IMG/VR virus record: IMGVR_UViG_3300033984_000293
Span: 1-64,000 of that record
Length of the DNA stretch: 64,000 nucleotides
Origin: a virus
Strand: one strand, 5' to 3'
The notes beneath the pieces were generated by a model. The model searched no databases, was not told where the DNA came from, and saw nothing but the letters and a program-made list of their open reading frames with translations. The position numbers and the translations under genes are program-made. Positions 62,286 to 64,000 of the stretch are shown piece by piece. Position 1 is the first letter of the stretch; every line of letters begins with the position of its first letter.

Positions 62286-62666
62286 TTATTGTTTAACTCC
62301 TCCCCACAAATAACCATCACCATATGAAGTACATATTTCTTCACCGGGTTGGATTGTTTGTAAAGAGTAAAATTGAAATGCTCGTTTAGTTGGGTGATTT
62401 CTCCACATTGCGTTATTAGTATCTGAATGATTATATATACATCCATACCCTAATGGTATCACATATTCAGTCCAATTTGGTCCTTGAGGATAACAAAATC
62501 TATAATCATCAAGTAATCTTGATTGTTCCCATTTTTTTGTTGGTAAAGTCACTAAATGACATTCTTCAATCAACTCATCTTTTTCAATGACATCAATTGC
62601 AAATACCCCCATTCCTTTTCCTGGAGAGGGTTTAATCTCTATTTTGGTCGGTATTAATAAATTCAT
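62286..62666 (-). CDS. SET-domain protein (putative lysine methyltransferase)
   Basis: A 126-residue protein covering a minimal SET domain: GKGMGVFAIDVIEKDELIEE (GxG SAM site), then GCIYNHSDTNNAMWR (NHxxxxN) and TIQPGEEICTSYGDGYLW (GEE...YG with the catalytic Tyr). SET enzymes methylate protein lysines with S-adenosylmethionine. Bacteria and phages carry few of them. Targets are unknown; a ribosomal or host chromatin-like protein is possible. It lies just downstream of smpB on the same strand, after that gene's hairpin. Confidence 0.8.
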   Translation of the reverse strand: MNLLIPTKIEIKPSPGKGMGVFAIDVIEKDELIEECHLVTLPTKKWEQSRLLDDYRFCYPQGPNWTEYVIPLGYGCIYNHSDTNNAMWRNHPTKRAFQFYSLQTIQPGEEICTSYGDGYLWGGVKQ

Positions 62667-62680
62667 AAGTAAATTATAAT

Positions 62681-62708
62681 AAAAAAAGAGACTATTTCAA
62701 GTCTCTTT
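62681..62708 (-). terminator. Intrinsic terminator at the end of smpB
   Basis: An AAAGAGACT / AGTCTCTTT stem with a 6-base loop, overlapping the last codons and stop of smpB. On the minus strand it is followed by T7. Read-through would transcribe the SET-domain gene. Confidence 0.75.
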
Positions 62709-63129
62709 TCATATCTCTTTCAATGTCCCGAGATTTAATACTGTCTCGTTTATCGTATGTCTTCTTTCCTTTGGCAAGAGCAATCTCCATCTTAACTAAC
62801 CCGGTATCATTTATGAATACACGATAAGGAACGATGGTGGTTCCGTTGATTAGTTCGTTCTCCAATTTATTAAGTTCTTTTCGTTTAAGTAATAGTTTTC
62901 TATCCTTTACGGTCTCGTGAAAGGACCCGAACCCATAATCAGAGATATTCATTCCCTTTATAAACAACTCACCATTGTTGAAGTAACAAAACCCCTCAGA
63001 TATGGAGACCTTTCCCTGACGGATGGACTTTACCTCTGAACCAACTAGTTTGATTCCCACGATTAGTGTCTGTAGGAATGAATACTCAAACTTGGCTTTC
63101 TTATTGACTATGTTAATTGATTTTTTCAT
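62692..63129 (-). CDS. smpB: SmpB, tmRNA-binding protein
   Basis: A 145-residue protein, usual length for the family. Signature regions: NKKAKFEYSFLQTLIVGIKL, then VGSEVKSIRQGKVSISEGFC, GELFIKGMNISDY, RKLLLKRKELNKLE, TIVPYRVFINDTGLVKMEIALAKGKK and the basic C-terminal tail (YDKRDSIKSRDIERDMKRDL) that mimics the codon-anticodon stem in the empty A site. It works with the tmRNA located 0.9 kb away on the other strand. A host-type -7 box lies 4 bases before its start. Confidence 0.95.
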   Translation of the reverse strand: MKKSINIVNKKAKFEYSFLQTLIVGIKLVGSEVKSIRQGKVSISEGFCYFNNGELFIKGMNISDYGFGSFHETVKDRKLLLKRKELNKLENELINGTTIVPYRVFINDTGLVKMEIALAKGKKTYDKRDSIKSRDIERDMKRDLK

Positions 63130-63133
63130 ACGA

Positions 63134-63141
63134 CAAAGATA
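63134..63141 (-). promoter_or_regulatory. Bacteroidetes-type -7 element TATCTTTG, 4 bases before ATG
   Basis: TATCTTTG on the minus strand, then TCGT, then the smpB start codon. No good -33 box. The spacing to ATG is identical to that of the peptidase gene. Confidence 0.55.
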
Positions 63142-63185
63142 ATGATTTTTTTTCTAATAATTATGACTTTTTATACTTTTTGAGA

Positions 63186-63192
63186 TATTTAT
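63186..63192 (+). promoter_or_regulatory. TATTTAT motif, candidate late promoter
   Basis: Reads ATATTTATAAT, 14 bases before the ATG at 63207. Confidence 0.45.
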
Positions 63193-63206
63193 AATAAAGA
63201 GATATT

Positions 63207-63359
63207 ATGAACCCAAGAAAAAAAGAAGAAGATAAAAAAGTAAAATTTGGAATCTGTGTTGACCCGGTAATATACCAAAAAATGGAAGATGAGATGATTA
63301 ACAAATCTCGCCTGATTGAAACACTATTGAAAGAACATTATGGAAAAAAAAGTTTGTAG
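63207..63359 (+). CDS. Ribbon-helix-helix (CopG-like) protein, 50 aa
   Basis: A short ORF not obvious by length: MNPRKKEEDKKVKFGICVDP, then VIYQKMEDEMINKSRLIETL and LKEHYGKKSL. The strand VKFGICVD, helix VIYQKMEDE, turn NKS and helix RLIETLLKEHY form the ribbon-helix-helix fold of small DNA-binding repressors. It overlaps the HNH gene by 20 bases, so it may autoregulate the pair. Start chosen by the upstream TATTTAT motif. Confidence 0.65.
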   Translation: MNPRKKEEDKKVKFGICVDPVIYQKMEDEMINKSRLIETLLKEHYGKKSL

Positions 63360-63960
63360 TAAGTGTAAAGAAGAAAAAGAGGTTTGCGAGTTTGGGAAAC
63401 GAAAAGATTCCAAAGATGGTCTGCGAAGTGAATGTAAAAGTTGTGCTAAAGAATGGAGATTAAAGAATCGAGAACATTTATTAAAATATAATAAAAATTG
63501 GAAAAATTCTAATTCAGAACACGTTTATCATTATCATAAAAAATATAAAGAAGAAAATGATGAAGAATTAAAGAAATATCAAAAAGAATGGTATCTACAA
63601 AATAAAAATATTCTTAATGAAAAAATAAAACTAAAAAAATTAACAAACCCAATATTTTTAGTTTCGTGTTCAGTTAGAAAAAGAATGTCCGAGTATATTA
63701 AAAAAAATAATATATTGAAAAAAAATAAAACTTTTAAAGTTGTTGGATTGAACCCTATTGAATTATCTCATTACTTGGAAACTCAATTTACAGAAGGAAT
63801 GTCTTGGAATAACTATGGAAAGTATGGGTGGCATATTGACCATATAATTCCGTTATCTTCAGCAAAAAATGAAAATGAACTTTATAAGTTATGTCATTAT
63901 ACTAATCTCCAACCACTATGGGCAGAAGACAATCTAAAAAAATCAAATAAACTATTATAA
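63340..63960 (+). CDS. HNH endonuclease with zinc-ribbon N-terminus
   Basis: A 206-residue protein. The N-terminus has two CxxC pairs (CSKCKEEKEVC and CKSC), a zinc-binding fold common in phage HNH proteins. The C-terminus has the HNH core: WHIDHIIPLSSA, then YTNLQPLWAEDNLKKSNK. Probably a selfish homing-type endonuclease at the end of the region. It overlaps the RHH gene and ends just before a strong terminator. Confidence 0.82.
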   Translation: MEKKVCSKCKEEKEVCEFGKRKDSKDGLRSECKSCAKEWRLKNREHLLKYNKNWKNSNSEHVYHYHKKYKEENDEELKKYQKEWYLQNKNILNEKIKLKKLTNPIFLVSCSVRKRMSEYIKKNNILKKNKTFKVVGLNPIELSHYLETQFTEGMSWNNYGKYGWHIDHIIPLSSAKNENELYKLCHYTNLQPLWAEDNLKKSNKLL

Positions 63961-63962
63961 AC

Positions 63963-64000
63963 AAAAAAAGGTGTCACAAATTAATGTAACACCTTTTTGG
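63963..64000 (+). terminator. Intrinsic terminator
   Basis: An AAAAAGGTGT / ACACCTTTTT stem with inner GTCACA/TGTAAC pairing and a T run reaching the window end. Confidence 0.8.

Noticed and set aside
1-64000. tRNA genes and a reverse-transcriptase diversity element
   Set aside because: By eye I found no tRNA besides the tmRNA and no reverse-transcriptase motif (for example YxDD with a template repeat). A covariance search would be needed to exclude tRNAs fully.

Overview
The window is a 64 kb piece of a large, AT-rich, tailed double-stranded DNA phage genome of the T4-like (myovirus) kind, most likely infecting a member of the Bacteroidetes, probably a flavobacterium. The phage call rests on a head module in T4 order: terminase large subunit, portal, gp68-position protein, prohead protease, scaffold, major capsid protein. 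A baseplate OB-fold protein and a T4 gp55-like late sigma factor support it. The host call rests on three things seen in the sequence: two small secreted proteins with signal peptides ending in FSQ, promoters of the Bacteroidetes type (TTTG-N19-TAnnTTTG), and A-rich leaders with almost no Shine-Dalgarno sequences.

Layout. 1-10.6 kb (minus strand): fibre and adhesin genes, including a >1000-residue collagen-like Gly-Thr-Ser protein, a beta-solenoid protein, Thr-Pro-linker proteins and a putative 2-oxoglutarate oxygenase. 10.6-13.6 kb (plus): virion-type proteins of unknown role, one with a WYL-like domain, closed by a terminator. 13.6-17.5 kb: a glycosyltransferase, a 3'-5' exonuclease, and a dUTPase broken in its active-site motif by what looks like a naturally split intein with a free-standing homing endonuclease between the halves. 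17.5-28.8 kb: a glycan cassette (GT2, GT4 and exostosin-like GT47 enzymes, a flavoprotein, an SDR and a sugar isomerase-like protein) with PhoH and a HAD-like protein inside it. 28.8-36.1 kb: late sigma factor, then baseplate and tail proteins. 36-39.4 kb: small genes, a metallopeptidase and an OmpA-like virion protein. 39.4-54 kb (minus): the head and packaging module, with a ribosomal protein bS21 gene on the opposite strand inside it. 54-57 kb: a secreted protein and an OmpA-like, nucleotidyltransferase and KTSC cluster. 57-64 kb: ClpC-type unfoldase, M20-like peptidase, tmRNA, SET-domain protein, SmpB, a ribbon-helix-helix protein and an HNH endonuclease.

Two promoter classes are visible. 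A directional motif, RTATTTAT, lies 4-30 bases upstream of about 20 start codons, mostly virion genes, and may be the late promoter read with the gp55-like sigma. Host-type TAnnTTTG promoters precede the unfoldase, peptidase, tmRNA, SmpB and secreted-protein genes.

The most noteworthy features are the split-intein dUTPase and the protein-turnover group (tmRNA, SmpB, ClpC-type unfoldase, peptidase). The predicted tmRNA tag ends in VNVA instead of the usual LAA degron. Also notable are phage bS21 in a host group whose ribosomes hide the anti-Shine-Dalgarno sequence, and a shared set of N-terminal peptides ending in hydrophobic-x-Glu that look like prohead-protease-cleaved capsid-targeting sequences.
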